Notes: a model not told the origin generated them from the letters alone. A DNA stretch of 8,118 nt from an uncultured Collinsella sp. (GCA_902488525.1 CABTWP010000067.1:1-8118); one strand, 5' to 3'; shown: positions 1 through 7,117, numbered from the stretch's first letter. Program-made: numbers and translations.

Positions 1-1238
1 CAATACTCATCGGCACAGGTTGCTTCGTTGGCCGTCTTGAGCTGGCCTACCAGTAGCACGTCTCCGATAATCACGATGATCAGCGGTGCGATGATATTGA
101 TGAGGATGCCCTCGATATCAAAGGTGAGGTAATCCGGATCGAAGGCGTATTCCCCCATAAAGAGAATCTGGGAGAGGACAAATCCGATCACAAAGAACAG
201 CACCGAGGCGATGGCGAGCTTGGGCTTGGAGCAGGGGAGCTCGCCGACCAAGCGGCCGGTCTGGCCGTTCATGGCAAACAGGTAGCTCTTGCCGTTCCAC
301 GAGGTGGAGAGCATCCAGACGGGGAACAGGGCGTAGTCGCTGTCTTCCCAGGTGTAGTCGAGCTGCTTGTTTTCGACCGTGGCATCGTCGTATTCGTCGA
401 CGACGGTCTCGCGCAGGGCCGAGATCGTGCTTTCTTCCATGCGGCGCTCGGCGCGCGCCTTGCAGGTCTCGCAGTCCTCGTCGTAACGGTTGGCGATGTA
501 GCCGGGCATATATGCGACCGAGAACGGACGCAGTGCGTCGTAGTCAAACGGCTCGATGGCGTCCATGTGGCCGTCGGGCATCTTGGATGATCCGTCGACG
601 GGCACGCGCTTAAACGAGATGTTGCCCTTGCGATAGGCATCGTAGTGGTCGGTGGTCGTGACGGTGCGATTGGATTCCTCAGTCACGGTCTCGTTGGTCG
701 CGTCAAAGTGCGCTTCGCCGTCCACGTGCGCGCCGTAGAGCCAAAACGGCACGTAGACGCCTTGGACCTCGTCGATGTGGTTGCCGGTGACAAAGCTCTT
801 GGGCAGCAAGATCTTGCCCTTGTAGTGTTCCTTGAGTGCGGCCGTGACGTCGTCGTGCCCGAGCTTAAACGGAATTACCAGGTCGGGCGAGAAGTCGCCA
901 GAGAGCTGGCCGGGCGCCACGGCGGAGTTGCCGCAGTACGGGCAGGTGGTGACGGCGACGGTGCCGTCGGACACGAGCTCGGCGCCGCACGACGAGCAAA
1001 TGTAGCCGGCGTTTTGGGCCAGCTCCTGCACGGCATCGTCGACAGCAGGCTTGGGCGTTGCGGCTGCCGCATCGGCTTTGGCATCTGCCTTGTCCTGGCG
1101 CTCGCGATAGAGGGCCTCGACTTCTTCGACTTCAAAACGAGAATCGCAGTAGTCGCAGACGAGCTTTTGCTCGGCACTGGCAAAGTGAAGGGGGCCGCCA
1201 CACGCGGGGCATTGATAGTTGACGCTCTCGAAGGCCAT
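1..1238 (-). CDS. Zinc-ribbon membrane protein (TFIIB-type zinc ribbon family), 3' end missing
   Basis: The frame opens at ATG 1236-1238 and stays open for 412 codons to the window edge, so the C-terminus is missing. The sequence upstream of the start gives GAAAGGA about six bases before ATG. Residues 10-31 form one zinc ribbon (C10-x2-C13, C28-x2-C31). A charged Ala/Lys/Asp-rich linker follows (about 45-70), then a second ribbon (C81-x2-C84, C99-x2-C102). A third CxxC lies at 256-259 in a Glu/Arg-rich helix. Residues 115-335 form a soluble domain with many aromatic and acidic residues. Two hydrophobic stretches, about 341-360 and 378-398, look like membrane segments, so the ribbons are probably cytoplasmic and anchored. 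This matches the widespread bacterial family annotated as TFIIB-type zinc ribbon proteins, sometimes mislabelled as PriA helicase because of the ribbons; no helicase motif is visible. It follows the next gene upstream after 24 bases, so the two are probably co-transcribed. Biochemical function is unknown. Confidence 0.85.
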   Translation of the reverse strand, partial: MAFESVNYQCPACGGPLHFASAEQKLVCDYCDSRFEVEEVEALYRERQDKADAKADAAAATPKPAVDDAVQELAQNAGYICSSCGAELVSDGTVAVTTCPYCGNSAVAPGQLSGDFSPDLVIPFKLGHDDVTAALKEHYKGKILLPKSFVTGNHIDEVQGVYVPFWLYGAHVDGEAHFDATNETVTEESNRTVTTTDHYDAYRKGNISFKRVPVDGSSKMPDGHMDAIEPFDYDALRPFSVAYMPGYIANRYDEDCETCKARAERRMEESTISALRETVVDEYDDATVENKQLDYTWEDSDYALFPVWMLSTSWNGKSYLFAMNGQTGRLVGELPCSKPKLAIASVLFFVIGFVLSQILFMGEYAFDPDYLTFDIEGILINIIAPLIIVIIGDVLLVGQLKTANEATCADEY

Positions 1239-1262
1239 GATCGGTCCTTTCGCTGCCGGAGG

Positions 1263-2000
1263 CTATGCGCCGATGGCGCCGCCGCAGTATTCGCAGCGCC
1301 CGCTGGCATCGGGAATGGTGGTGGCTCCGCAGAAGGGGCAGGTGACCGCGGTCTTGGGGGCCTTGGCGGCCACGACGCTATCGCGCGTCTCCTGGCGCAG
1401 CTGCACCAGCGCGTCGCGGACCTCGGTTGCCTGGCGCTTGGCCTCGCGGTATTCGATGGAGCCGCGCTGATCGATGGTGGAGTCGTTCACGCGCAGGTTG
1501 ATCTCGGTAAAGTACGGCGTGTTGACGTGAATGGTCAGGTTAAAGTCGTAATCCAGGTCATAGCGCGGCGGATTGTAGCTCTCGCGCTCGCCGTCCTTGG
1601 TCTCGCGATAGATCTCGGTGCGATGCTCGTCGATATCCATATCGCAGCCGAGTACCTGCGAGAACTCGATGATGTCGGGATTGGCGTCGCGCCAGCGGCT
1701 CTGCGAAGTGATGATCAACAGGCCCGCGTCCTCATCGAGCATAATATTGGTGCGCCCGGCAGAAAGCGTGCGCGTGGGGTTGAACGAGGCCAGGCGCTCG
1801 GCGTTGGCCTCGCGGTAGGCGAGTTGCTCGCGGATGTCGTCCGCGGTGCTGGAGCGATAGCCGTGAAAGTAGGGGGAGAGCTTGCCGGCGCACTCTTTGC
1901 ACAGGTAGCCTTCATTGATTTTTGTCTTACCTAGAAGTCCCAGCTCGGTACCGCAAATCGCGCACTCTTTCTTCTCGAACATCTTGTCAAAGAAGCCCAT
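1263..2000 (-). CDS. DUF4428-like double zinc-ribbon protein
   Basis: This is a 245-residue soluble protein with no signal peptide or membrane segment. Residues 13-37 carry C13-x2-C16 and C34-x2-C37 in the context CAICGTELGLLGKTK, which resembles the N-terminal DUF4428 zinc-binding module. The C-terminus has a second ribbon, C221-x2-C224 and C236-x2-C239, ending GGAIGA. Between them, about 75-175 is a beta-rich region and about 176-215 is a charged, probably helical stretch (REAKRQATEVRDALVQLRQE) that could be a coiled coil. The start ATG 1998-2000 is preceded by GGGAGG at a six-base spacing, which fixes it. It is the first gene of a two-gene unit with the zinc-ribbon membrane protein. Both genes carry paired CxxC ribbons, which suggests, by inference only, that they act in one process or complex. 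No catalytic motif is seen, and I could not identify a convincing promoter upstream. Confidence 0.85.
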   Translation of the reverse strand: MGFFDKMFEKKECAICGTELGLLGKTKINEGYLCKECAGKLSPYFHGYRSSTADDIREQLAYREANAERLASFNPTRTLSAGRTNIMLDEDAGLLIITSQSRWRDANPDIIEFSQVLGCDMDIDEHRTEIYRETKDGERESYNPPRYDLDYDFNLTIHVNTPYFTEINLRVNDSTIDQRGSIEYREAKRQATEVRDALVQLRQETRDSVVAAKAPKTAVTCPFCGATTIPDASGRCEYCGGAIGA

Positions 2001-2030
2001 GGCTGCCTCCCATCAACTGGTAGCGTGTGT

Positions 2031-2148
2031 CACTTTTGATGATGGGGGAGTGCGCGAGCTCTCACGATACCCAGACGGCTCAACGAGTCTCCCCAAGTGG
2101 GACACATGGCCCATTTTCCCGACTAGTCATCGGGGGCACTTTTGTTGA
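2031..2148. repeat. Short direct repeat in the divergent intergenic gap
   Basis: CACTTTTGATGA at 2031-2042 recurs as CACTTTTGTTGA at 2137-2148, an 11/12 match 106 bases apart. The copies flank the gap between the zinc-ribbon unit and the LuxR gene. The gap also has small inverted repeats (CCCGA 7 bases TCGGG near 2119-2135; CCCA-AG-TGGG near 2092-2101). This could be a pair of operator half-sites or a chance match. Confidence 0.25.
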
Positions 2149-2189
2149 GGGCGGTTTGGGCCGGATTGGAAGCACTTCGGGCATTGCGT

Positions 2190-2218
2190 GTGTATCAGGA
2201 CCCGTTCTCCATTAAAAT
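2190..2218 (+). promoter_or_regulatory. Candidate promoter of the LuxR-type gene
   Basis: TAAAAT at 2213-2218 matches the -10 consensus at five of six positions. The hexamer 17 bases upstream (GTGTAT, 2190-2195) is a poor -35, so the promoter would be weak or activator-dependent. Transcription would start near 2225, giving a leader of about 28 bases before the ATG at 2253. This supports that start over the upstream TTG and ATG, which fall before or inside the -10. Confidence 0.4.
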
Positions 2219-2252
2219 GGTTTTCCGGACATCTAACCGGCTGGGGGTTACC

Positions 2253-3800
2253 ATGAGGGACCTGGGAGACACAACCGCATACCTGCGCCGGGGCATACGG
2301 GAGATTCTGTGCCTGGCGCTTTTCGTTTTTACGTTTTTGGCTGTCGAGTACCTCTTTGATGTGCGCGTCGCCGAGTTTGTACCGTCGAATGAGGTTGTCA
2401 TTTACGAGAGCATCGTCATTGGTGCGAGCGTGATCGGCTTTTTCGTGCGCCCTCTTCTGTACTATCGTCGCCCTCAGGCGATTGCTGCGACGAGTGACAT
2501 CACAGGCGTGCTGTTGGTGTCGGCATTGCTGCTGATGATTATGGCGGTGCAGTTCCAAGTGGTGATTGCCGGGGGCTTGGTTGCCTGTTGCGCTCTGGGC
2601 TACTGCGGATCGACCGCCCATGCCAACTTTGCGCGTCGTTTTGCGCGGACCCCTTGCCTGGCGCGTGCCGCGGCGCTTTCCTATGCTGCCGGCATTCTGG
2701 TTCAGGTGCTCAACCATATGGTAATGCCCGCGGGAATTCCGCAACAATTTGTGCTGATTGCCTGCGCGATTGCGCAGGTAGAGCTGCTCCATGTCGCCCG
2801 GCGAGCCAAGCTGCGCGACGAGGCTGCGCCCGAGTTTGAGGCTGAGATTGCCGAGCTATCGGTCGATGCGTCGGAATATGGCGCCAAGTGGCAGGAAGCC
2901 CCCGAGGCAAAGGCGGCTTTTCATGCCGCCGTGGTGCGTCTGACGGTGGCGACCGCCTGCCTCACGGGCGTATTCGCCGCTCTCAATGCGGGGCTTACGA
3001 CCTCGCATGCCGCCGGCGCTATCGACTTGGGTGACTGGCCGCGCCTGTTGCTCATCTTGAGCGTCCTTGCCGCCGGCGTCTTGTATGACCTGCACGGACG
3101 CTCGTACATGAACATCATCATGACGTGTGCCGCCATGCTGTCCACACTCTCGTTCTTTCTGCTTATCACCGATGCTAATGGCGGTAATGTACTTGCCGCC
3201 ACGATGATTTTCTACCTGGGCTCGGGCTTTTTCGTGGTGTTCTTTACCGCGAAGTTCGCTGCCGTTTCGATGTATGCCCGCTGGGCGTATCTGTGGCCAT
3301 GCATGGGTCGCGTCATCAACAATATCTGCACGCTGCTGGTGACGGCGCCGGCGGTGGCGATTATCTCGAGCCAAAACGTGCTGACGGCAGTTGCCGTGGT
3401 GCTTGTGCTGTTTGTGGGCATTGCGATTTCGCTGCTGGGACAGTTTGGGCAAGGCGCCGACGGTTCGGCATCGCGCGGGGGGGGGTTGGCGTTTGCCGTC
3501 GATGACCTTGGCGAGATCCATGCGCCCGAACGGGCCGATACGGTGCCGCCGGAGGCTCCGGAGCTGTCGTTTAACGAGCGTCTTGAGGGCTTTGTCGCCG
3601 CCTTTGGCCTTACCAAGCGCGAGCGCGATGTCCTGGAGGCCCTGGTTGCATCGGACGACAGCGTGCAGGATGTGGCGGCGTCGCTCTTCCTTTCGCGCTC
3701 CACGCTCTACCGCCATATCGCCTCGATTAACAAAAAGGTTGAAGTGACGTCACGCGTGGCGCTCATCAACTACTTCTGGTCCTGGACGCCCCAAGACTAG
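2253..3800 (+). CDS. Membrane-anchored LuxR-family transcription regulator
   Basis: Taken from ATG 2253 the protein has 515 residues. The frame is open further up, to a TTG at 2142 and an ATG at 2217, but those lie before or within the best -10 box; the chosen ATG has only a weak G-rich Shine-Dalgarno. Residues about 14-396 hold roughly 11-12 hydrophobic segments in two blocks (14-172 and 226-396) split by an acidic loop (about 178-225), resembling a transporter-like membrane sensor. A Gly/Pro/Glu-rich linker (about 397-440) leads to a C-terminal LuxR helix-turn-helix (453-508): LTKRERDVLEALV, then VAASLFLSRSTLYRHIASI and KKVEVTSRVAL. There is no receiver domain. This architecture is typical of the expanded membrane LuxR regulators of Coriobacteriia. 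Signal and targets are unknown. The two neighbours are divergent or convergent, so context does not name a target. A nine-G run encodes three glycines in the linker. Confidence 0.9.
   Translation: MRDLGDTTAYLRRGIREILCLALFVFTFLAVEYLFDVRVAEFVPSNEVVIYESIVIGASVIGFFVRPLLYYRRPQAIAATSDITGVLLVSALLLMIMAVQFQVVIAGGLVACCALGYCGSTAHANFARRFARTPCLARAAALSYAAGILVQVLNHMVMPAGIPQQFVLIACAIAQVELLHVARRAKLRDEAAPEFEAEIAELSVDASEYGAKWQEAPEAKAAFHAAVVRLTVATACLTGVFAALNAGLTTSHAAGAIDLGDWPRLLLILSVLAAGVLYDLHGRSYMNIIMTCAAMLSTLSFFLLITDANGGNVLAATMIFYLGSGFFVVFFTAKFAAVSMYARWAYLWPCMGRVINNICTLLVTAPAVAIISSQNVLTAVAVVLVLFVGIAISLLGQFGQGADGSASRGGGLAFAVDDLGEIHAPERADTVPPEAPELSFNERLEGFVAAFGLTKRERDVLEALVASDDSVQDVAASLFLSRSTLYRHIASINKKVEVTSRVALINYFWSWTPQD
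3477..3485 (+). repeat. G9 homopolymer tract inside the LuxR gene
   Basis: Nine consecutive G form glycine codons 409-411, in the linker between the membrane part and the helix-turn-helix. A gain of one G would reach TGA after six more codons. A loss of one G would read about 85-90 residues in another frame up to a TGA near 3747. Either removes the DNA-binding domain. Confidence 0.9.
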
Positions 3801-3812
3801 CAACCGGGCAAA

Positions 3813-3858
3813 CGCCAAAACCGCCACAAAGGGGACAGACACCTTTGTGGCGGTTTGG
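3813..3858. terminator. Long hairpin after the LuxR gene (probable terminator, possibly bidirectional)
   Basis: AAACCGCCACAAAGG (3818-3832) pairs perfectly with CCTTTGTGGCGGTTT (3842-3856) around a nine-base loop (GGACAGACA). It begins about 17 bases after the LuxR stop. The T tract is short on both strands (GGTTTGG on plus, GGTTTTGG on minus), so termination strength is uncertain. Its left arm is shared with a hairpin in the mgtA leader. Confidence 0.6.
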
Positions 3859-3885
3859 AGGCAGGCAGCCCAATCCCGCCGGTTT

Positions 3886-3942
3886 GTCTCGATCTGTAAC
3901 AGTTGCTCAGCAAAACCGAGCCCAGATGTTACAGATTGAGAT
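3886..3942 (+). repeat. Palindromic repeat element, copy 1
   Basis: GTCTCGATCTGTAACA (3886-3901) is inverted as TGTTACAGATTGAGAT (3927-3942), pairing at 14 of 16 positions around a 25-base loop. The loop centre is GCAAAACCG (3910-3918). It sits in a gene-free convergent gap. It could be a REP-like dispersed element, a structured RNA end or a protein-binding site. Confidence 0.75.
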
Positions 3943-3965
3943 ATTTCGGCGCGACCGCTGCATTT

Positions 3966-4022
3966 GTCTCAATCTGTAACAGGTAGAGGCGATTTTGCCG
4001 GCTAAGTGTTACAGATTGAGAC
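3966..4022 (-). repeat. Palindromic repeat element, copy 2 (opposite orientation)
   Basis: GTCTCAATCTGTAACA (3966-3981) and TGTTACAGATTGAGAC (4007-4022) form a perfect 16-bp inverted repeat around a 25-base loop. Read on the minus strand the loop centre is GCAAAATCG, nearly the same as in copy 1, while the rest of the loop has diverged. The arms lie exactly 80 bases from the matching arms of copy 1. Confidence 0.8.
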
Positions 4023-4078
4023 GTTGGGGATGCAGCGCCGTGCTAACCGTCACCTTTAATGGTGGTTTTCGGTCGCCG

Positions 4079-4112
4079 GCTTGGTAAAGCGTGTCGGCGC
4101 GGCACCCCAAGC
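4079..4112 (-). terminator. Weak candidate terminator after mgtA
   Basis: GCTTGG (4079-4084) pairs with CCAAGC (4107-4112), with GTG/CAC inside, about 25 bases after the mgtA stop. There is no T tract on the minus strand, so this is only a possible terminator. The perfect palindrome at 3966-4022 is a stronger structure further downstream. Confidence 0.25.
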
Positions 4113-4137
4113 ATCCTTGACGGTGGCGCCAGTGGAG

Positions 4138-6906
4138 CTACAGCAGCTCGCCGTGGCGGGCGATATAGCAATGCTTGGCAAGCTGCGTGAGCGCGATGTA
4201 GGCGGCGACGATACCAACGAGCAGCGCAAAGAAGCTCGCGGGCAATGCCATGAGCCCCAGGGCATCGGCGATGGGGCTTGCCGGCAGCCAGGTGACGAGC
4301 GCCAGGCCCAGCACGGTAAGAACGCACAATGCGGGCGCGGCGTGGTCGCGCGGGCTCGGCAGATGCGGGGAGCGCAACATGTGGACCACGAGTGTCTGCG
4401 ACCACATGGACTCGACAAACCAGCCGCTCTGGAAGAGCGCAGCAAAGGTCGTCATACCCGCGACGTCGCCCGCGGCGGCAAGCTCGGACCAGCTTGCGTC
4501 CACGGCGGCGGGGCACACGACAAAGAAGAGCGCGGCGAAGGTCACGATGTCAAACAGCGAGCTCACGGGGCCCAGCTCGAGCATAAAGCCCTTGATGGAC
4601 GCGGCGTCCCAGGCACGCGGGCGGGCAGTCCAGGCGTCATCGACGGTGTCCCACGGCAGTGCGATGCACACGATCTCGTAGACCAGCGACAGCAGTACCA
4701 GCTGCAGGGCGCTCATGGGCAAAAACGGCAAGAACAGGCTCGCGACGGTCACGGACAGCATATTGCCAAAGTTGGAGCTCACCGTGGTCTTGAGGTACTT
4801 GAGCAGGTTGCCGTAAGTGCGGCGGCCTTCGATGATGCCGCGCTCGAGCACGCCCAGGTCCTTCTGAAGCAAGATGATATCGGCGGATTCCTTGGCAATA
4901 TCGACGGCCGAATCGACCGAGATGCCGCAATCGCTCGCACGCATGGCGGCGGCGTCGTTGATGCCGTCGCCCATAAAGCCCACGGTGTGGCCGAGCATCT
5001 CGCGCATGACACGTACCAGGCGCGCCTTCTGCAGCGGCGAGAGCTTGGCGAAGAGGTGGGTTTTCTCGGCGCGCTCGGCAAGTTCGGCGTCATCGAGCGC
5101 ATCGATCTCGGAGCCGAGCAAGACGTTGCTCGCATCGATACCAATCTGCTCGCAGACGGTGGCGGCGACGCGGTCGTTGTCGCCGGTTAGGACCTTGACC
5201 GCCACGCCCTTGGCCTCGAGGGTGGCGACGGCGCCCGCGGCACTTGCTTTGGGCGGATCGAGGAAGGCCAAAAAGCCCATCAGCACCATGTCGCACTCGT
5301 CGGCGATGCCAAACTCGCCCACGCAGCGCGGATTGGTCTTCTGCGCCACGGCAATTACGCGTAGGCCCTCGGCGTTAAGTCCGGCGATCTGCTTGCGAAT
5401 CTGGGCGAGCTTCTCGTCGGTGAGCGGCTGAGCGATGCCATCGATCTCGACAAAGGAGCAGATCTCGAGCATTTCCTCGGCAGCGCCCTTGGTAACCATC
5501 TGGGTTTTGCCTTGGGCGTCGGCGACAACTACGCTCAGGCGACGGCGCGAGAAATCGAAGGGAACCTCGTCGACCTTGGTGTAGCGGTCGCGCAGGCTCT
5601 GGCCCAGCATGGAATCGGGTGCGACGGTCGAGGGCGTCACATCGGCACGGTCGATTACGGCCAGGTCGATAAGATTTTTGAGGCCGGTCTGGAAGAAGCT
5701 GTTCAAAAACGCATGGCGCAGCACGCGCGCGTCCTCGTTGCCGTCGGTGCTGAGATAGCGCTCGAGCACGATGCGGTCTTCGGTGAGGGTGCCGGTCTTG
5801 TCGCAGCACAGGACGTCCATCGCTCCGAGGTTTTGAATCGCCGGCAGCTCCTTGACGATAACCTGGCGACGGGCGAGGTCCTTGGCGCCCTGCGACAGGC
5901 TCGTGGTCACGATGACGGGAAGCATCTGCGGCGTGATGCCCACGGCCACGCTCGTGGCGAACAGCAGCGCGTCGATGACGTTGCCCTTGGTGGCGGCGTT
6001 GATGGCAAAGACGGCCGGCGCCATAACGAGCATCAGGCGCACCAGCAGCATGGAGACGCTCGAGACGCCGCGGTCAAACGCGCTCTTTTCGCCGCGCCCG
6101 TTGAGCATCTTGGCGATGCCGCCCAGGTAGGTGTCCGAGCCGGTGGCAACGACAAGCGCCATGGCGGCGCCGTTTTGCACGGAGGTGCCGGTAAAGACGA
6201 TGTTCTTGCAGGCAGAGAGTGGCAGTGCGGAGCCGTCGGCGCCCTCGACGACGGTGACGGCGGTGGTCTTCTCGACGGCCTCACTCTCGCCGGTGAGTGC
6301 GGACTCGATCACAAACAGGTCGCGCGCGGTGATGATGCGGGCATCTGCCGGCACCATATCGCCGGCAGAGAGGCGGATTACATCGCCGGGGACGAGCTCG
6401 TCGAAGGGGATCTCGATGCGCCCGCCGTCGCGCAGGGCGGTGCAAGTGTTGGAGACCAGGTCCTTAAGGGCCTCGGCCGCATTGCCGCTGCGGGCTTCCT
6501 GGATAAACTTCATACCGCCCGATACCAGCAGCATGATGCCGATGACGATGACCGTGGAGGGGTCGCGCTGCGGCTCGGGTACGGCGAGCACGTCGATGTA
6601 GAGCGAGACCAGCGCGAGCGCGGCGAGGATGCCGGCGAAGGGATCGATGAACGCGTCGGCGATGCGGCGGGCGAGCGTTTTGGTCGTTGCCTCGATGGTG
6701 TTGGGGCCGACGGCGTTCAGGCGCTCAGTTGCCTGCTCGACGGTGAGGCCGTTTGCCGTGGCGTCAAGCAGTACGAGGGCGTCCTCGGCACTATGGGTGG
6801 CGGCGAATATGGTGTTCTTGGATAGGCCGGTATGAGCGGCAGGGCGCGCCGTGCGGCGGCGCTTGGAGATGGCTTCGAGTACCGTGGCGGTTTTGAGCAT
6901 CAGCAT
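4138..6906 (-). CDS. mgtA: Magnesium-transporting P-type ATPase (P3B, MgtA family)
   Basis: The 922-residue product aligns along its length with enterobacterial MgtA (about 898 residues), an inner-membrane pump that imports Mg2+ driven by ATP. Landmarks: N-terminal cation-ATPase region (about 35-90); FIQEARS in the second membrane segment; actuator TGES (205-208); DKTGTLT with phosphorylated D369; KGA (473-475) in the nucleotide domain; TGDN (574-577); GDGIND (646-651); SSNFGN (710-715) in M5; and a C-terminal membrane domain with LFQSGWF and LVVHMLR, typical of MgtA. ATG 6904-6906 is five bases after AAGGAGG, so it is preferred over the ATG two codons on. Odd residues: the M4 motif TPEMLP reads TPQMLP (Q327), the hinge NDAPAL reads NDAAAM, and the M6 NLLYD motif reads SLVYE (S740, E744). 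These touch expected ion-site positions, so cation specificity is less sure than family membership. It is preceded by a long leader with a small open frame. Confidence 0.93.
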   Translation of the reverse strand: MLMLKTATVLEAISKRRRTARPAAHTGLSKNTIFAATHSAEDALVLLDATANGLTVEQATERLNAVGPNTIEATTKTLARRIADAFIDPFAGILAALALVSLYIDVLAVPEPQRDPSTVIVIGIMLLVSGGMKFIQEARSGNAAEALKDLVSNTCTALRDGGRIEIPFDELVPGDVIRLSAGDMVPADARIITARDLFVIESALTGESEAVEKTTAVTVVEGADGSALPLSACKNIVFTGTSVQNGAAMALVVATGSDTYLGGIAKMLNGRGEKSAFDRGVSSVSMLLVRLMLVMAPAVFAINAATKGNVIDALLFATSVAVGITPQMLPVIVTTSLSQGAKDLARRQVIVKELPAIQNLGAMDVLCCDKTGTLTEDRIVLERYLSTDGNEDARVLRHAFLNSFFQTGLKNLIDLAVIDRADVTPSTVAPDSMLGQSLRDRYTKVDEVPFDFSRRRLSVVVADAQGKTQMVTKGAAEEMLEICSFVEIDGIAQPLTDEKLAQIRKQIAGLNAEGLRVIAVAQKTNPRCVGEFGIADECDMVLMGFLAFLDPPKASAAGAVATLEAKGVAVKVLTGDNDRVAATVCEQIGIDASNVLLGSEIDALDDAELAERAEKTHLFAKLSPLQKARLVRVMREMLGHTVGFMGDGINDAAAMRASDCGISVDSAVDIAKESADIILLQKDLGVLERGIIEGRRTYGNLLKYLKTTVSSNFGNMLSVTVASLFLPFLPMSALQLVLLSLVYEIVCIALPWDTVDDAWTARPRAWDAASIKGFMLELGPVSSLFDIVTFAALFFVVCPAAVDASWSELAAAGDVAGMTTFAALFQSGWFVESMWSQTLVVHMLRSPHLPSPRDHAAPALCVLTVLGLALVTWLPASPIADALGLMALPASFFALLVGIVAAYIALTQLAKHCYIARHGELL

Positions 6907-6991
6907 AGGGTCCTCCTTGTTGAGGGGAGTTAGCGTACGTGTCGTATTTGCTTCAAAAAACCTAGATGTCGCTCACGTCAAGCTCTTGAGC

Positions 6992-7030
6992 CCACAAAGG
7001 GTGCAGCGCGCCTTTGTGGTGGTTTTGGCG
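6992..7030 (-). repeat. Hairpin in the mgtA leader, related to the one after the LuxR gene
   Basis: On the minus strand CCACAAAGG (7011-7019) pairs perfectly with CCTTTGTGG (6992-7000) around a ten-base loop (CGCGCTGCAC). The 20 bases of 7011-7030, read on minus, match 3813-3832 on plus at 19 positions (CGCCAAAACC then A or G, then CCACAAAGG). It has no T tract in the mgtA sense, so it is not a standard terminator for mgtA. Confidence 0.65.
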
Positions 7031-7045
7031 ATCTGCCGGTGGCGT

Positions 7046-7117
7046 TTATGCGTGTGCGGAGTCCTCGCGGCGTGCCGAGGGCGACATGCGGGTTTTTCGA
7101 CTAGGACTGCCTTCCAT
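7046..7117 (-). CDS. Candidate mgtA leader peptide (23 residues)
   Basis: ATG 7115-7117 opens a 23-codon frame ending in TAA 7046-7048. It starts MEGSPSRKTRM and ends ARREDSAHA. The ribosome site is unusually good: AGGAGGTG (7122-7129), an eight-base match to the 16S tail with six bases between AGGAGG and ATG. That is better than the site of most genes in this window. The frame lies on the mgtA transcript, after the predicted promoter and 139 bases before mgtA. The peptide is basic, with prolines at 5 and 13 and an Arg-Arg-Glu-Asp stretch near the end, and has no membrane segment. Enterobacterial mgtL is a 17-residue peptide (starts MEPDP) whose translation controls mgtA; the position is analogous but sequence similarity is only superficial. 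It could instead be an independent small protein or a chance frame. Confidence 0.5.
   Translation of the reverse strand: MEGSPSRKTRMSPSARREDSAHA

Noticed and set aside
645..1934. Long plus-strand open frame (429 codons)
   Set aside because: It is antisense to both zinc-ribbon genes, whose CxxC motifs and ribosome sites are clear. Its translation has no recognisable domain, and the length comes from GC-rich codon bias.
2142..2252. Upstream TTG (2142) or ATG (2217) start for the LuxR gene
   Set aside because: No Shine-Dalgarno at either, and the best -10 box (2213-2218) overlaps the ATG at 2217. The extra residues look unlike a membrane-protein N-terminus.
3886..4022. CRISPR array
   Set aside because: There are four 16-base motifs with 23-25-base gaps, but they alternate in orientation, the repeats are too short, the loop centres are related, and no cas gene is in the window.
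4081..6825. Long plus-strand open frames (369 and 437 codons) opposite the ATPase
   Set aside because: The minus strand encodes a full-length MgtA with all P-type motifs. The plus-strand translations are low-complexity Gly/Ala/Asp/Arg shadows.
6955..6991. Intrinsic terminator before mgtA at the T6 run
   Set aside because: The nearest inverted repeat on the minus strand (GCTCA/TGAGC, 6971-6991) is only 5 bp and ends ten bases before the T run, which is too weak and too far for a standard terminator.
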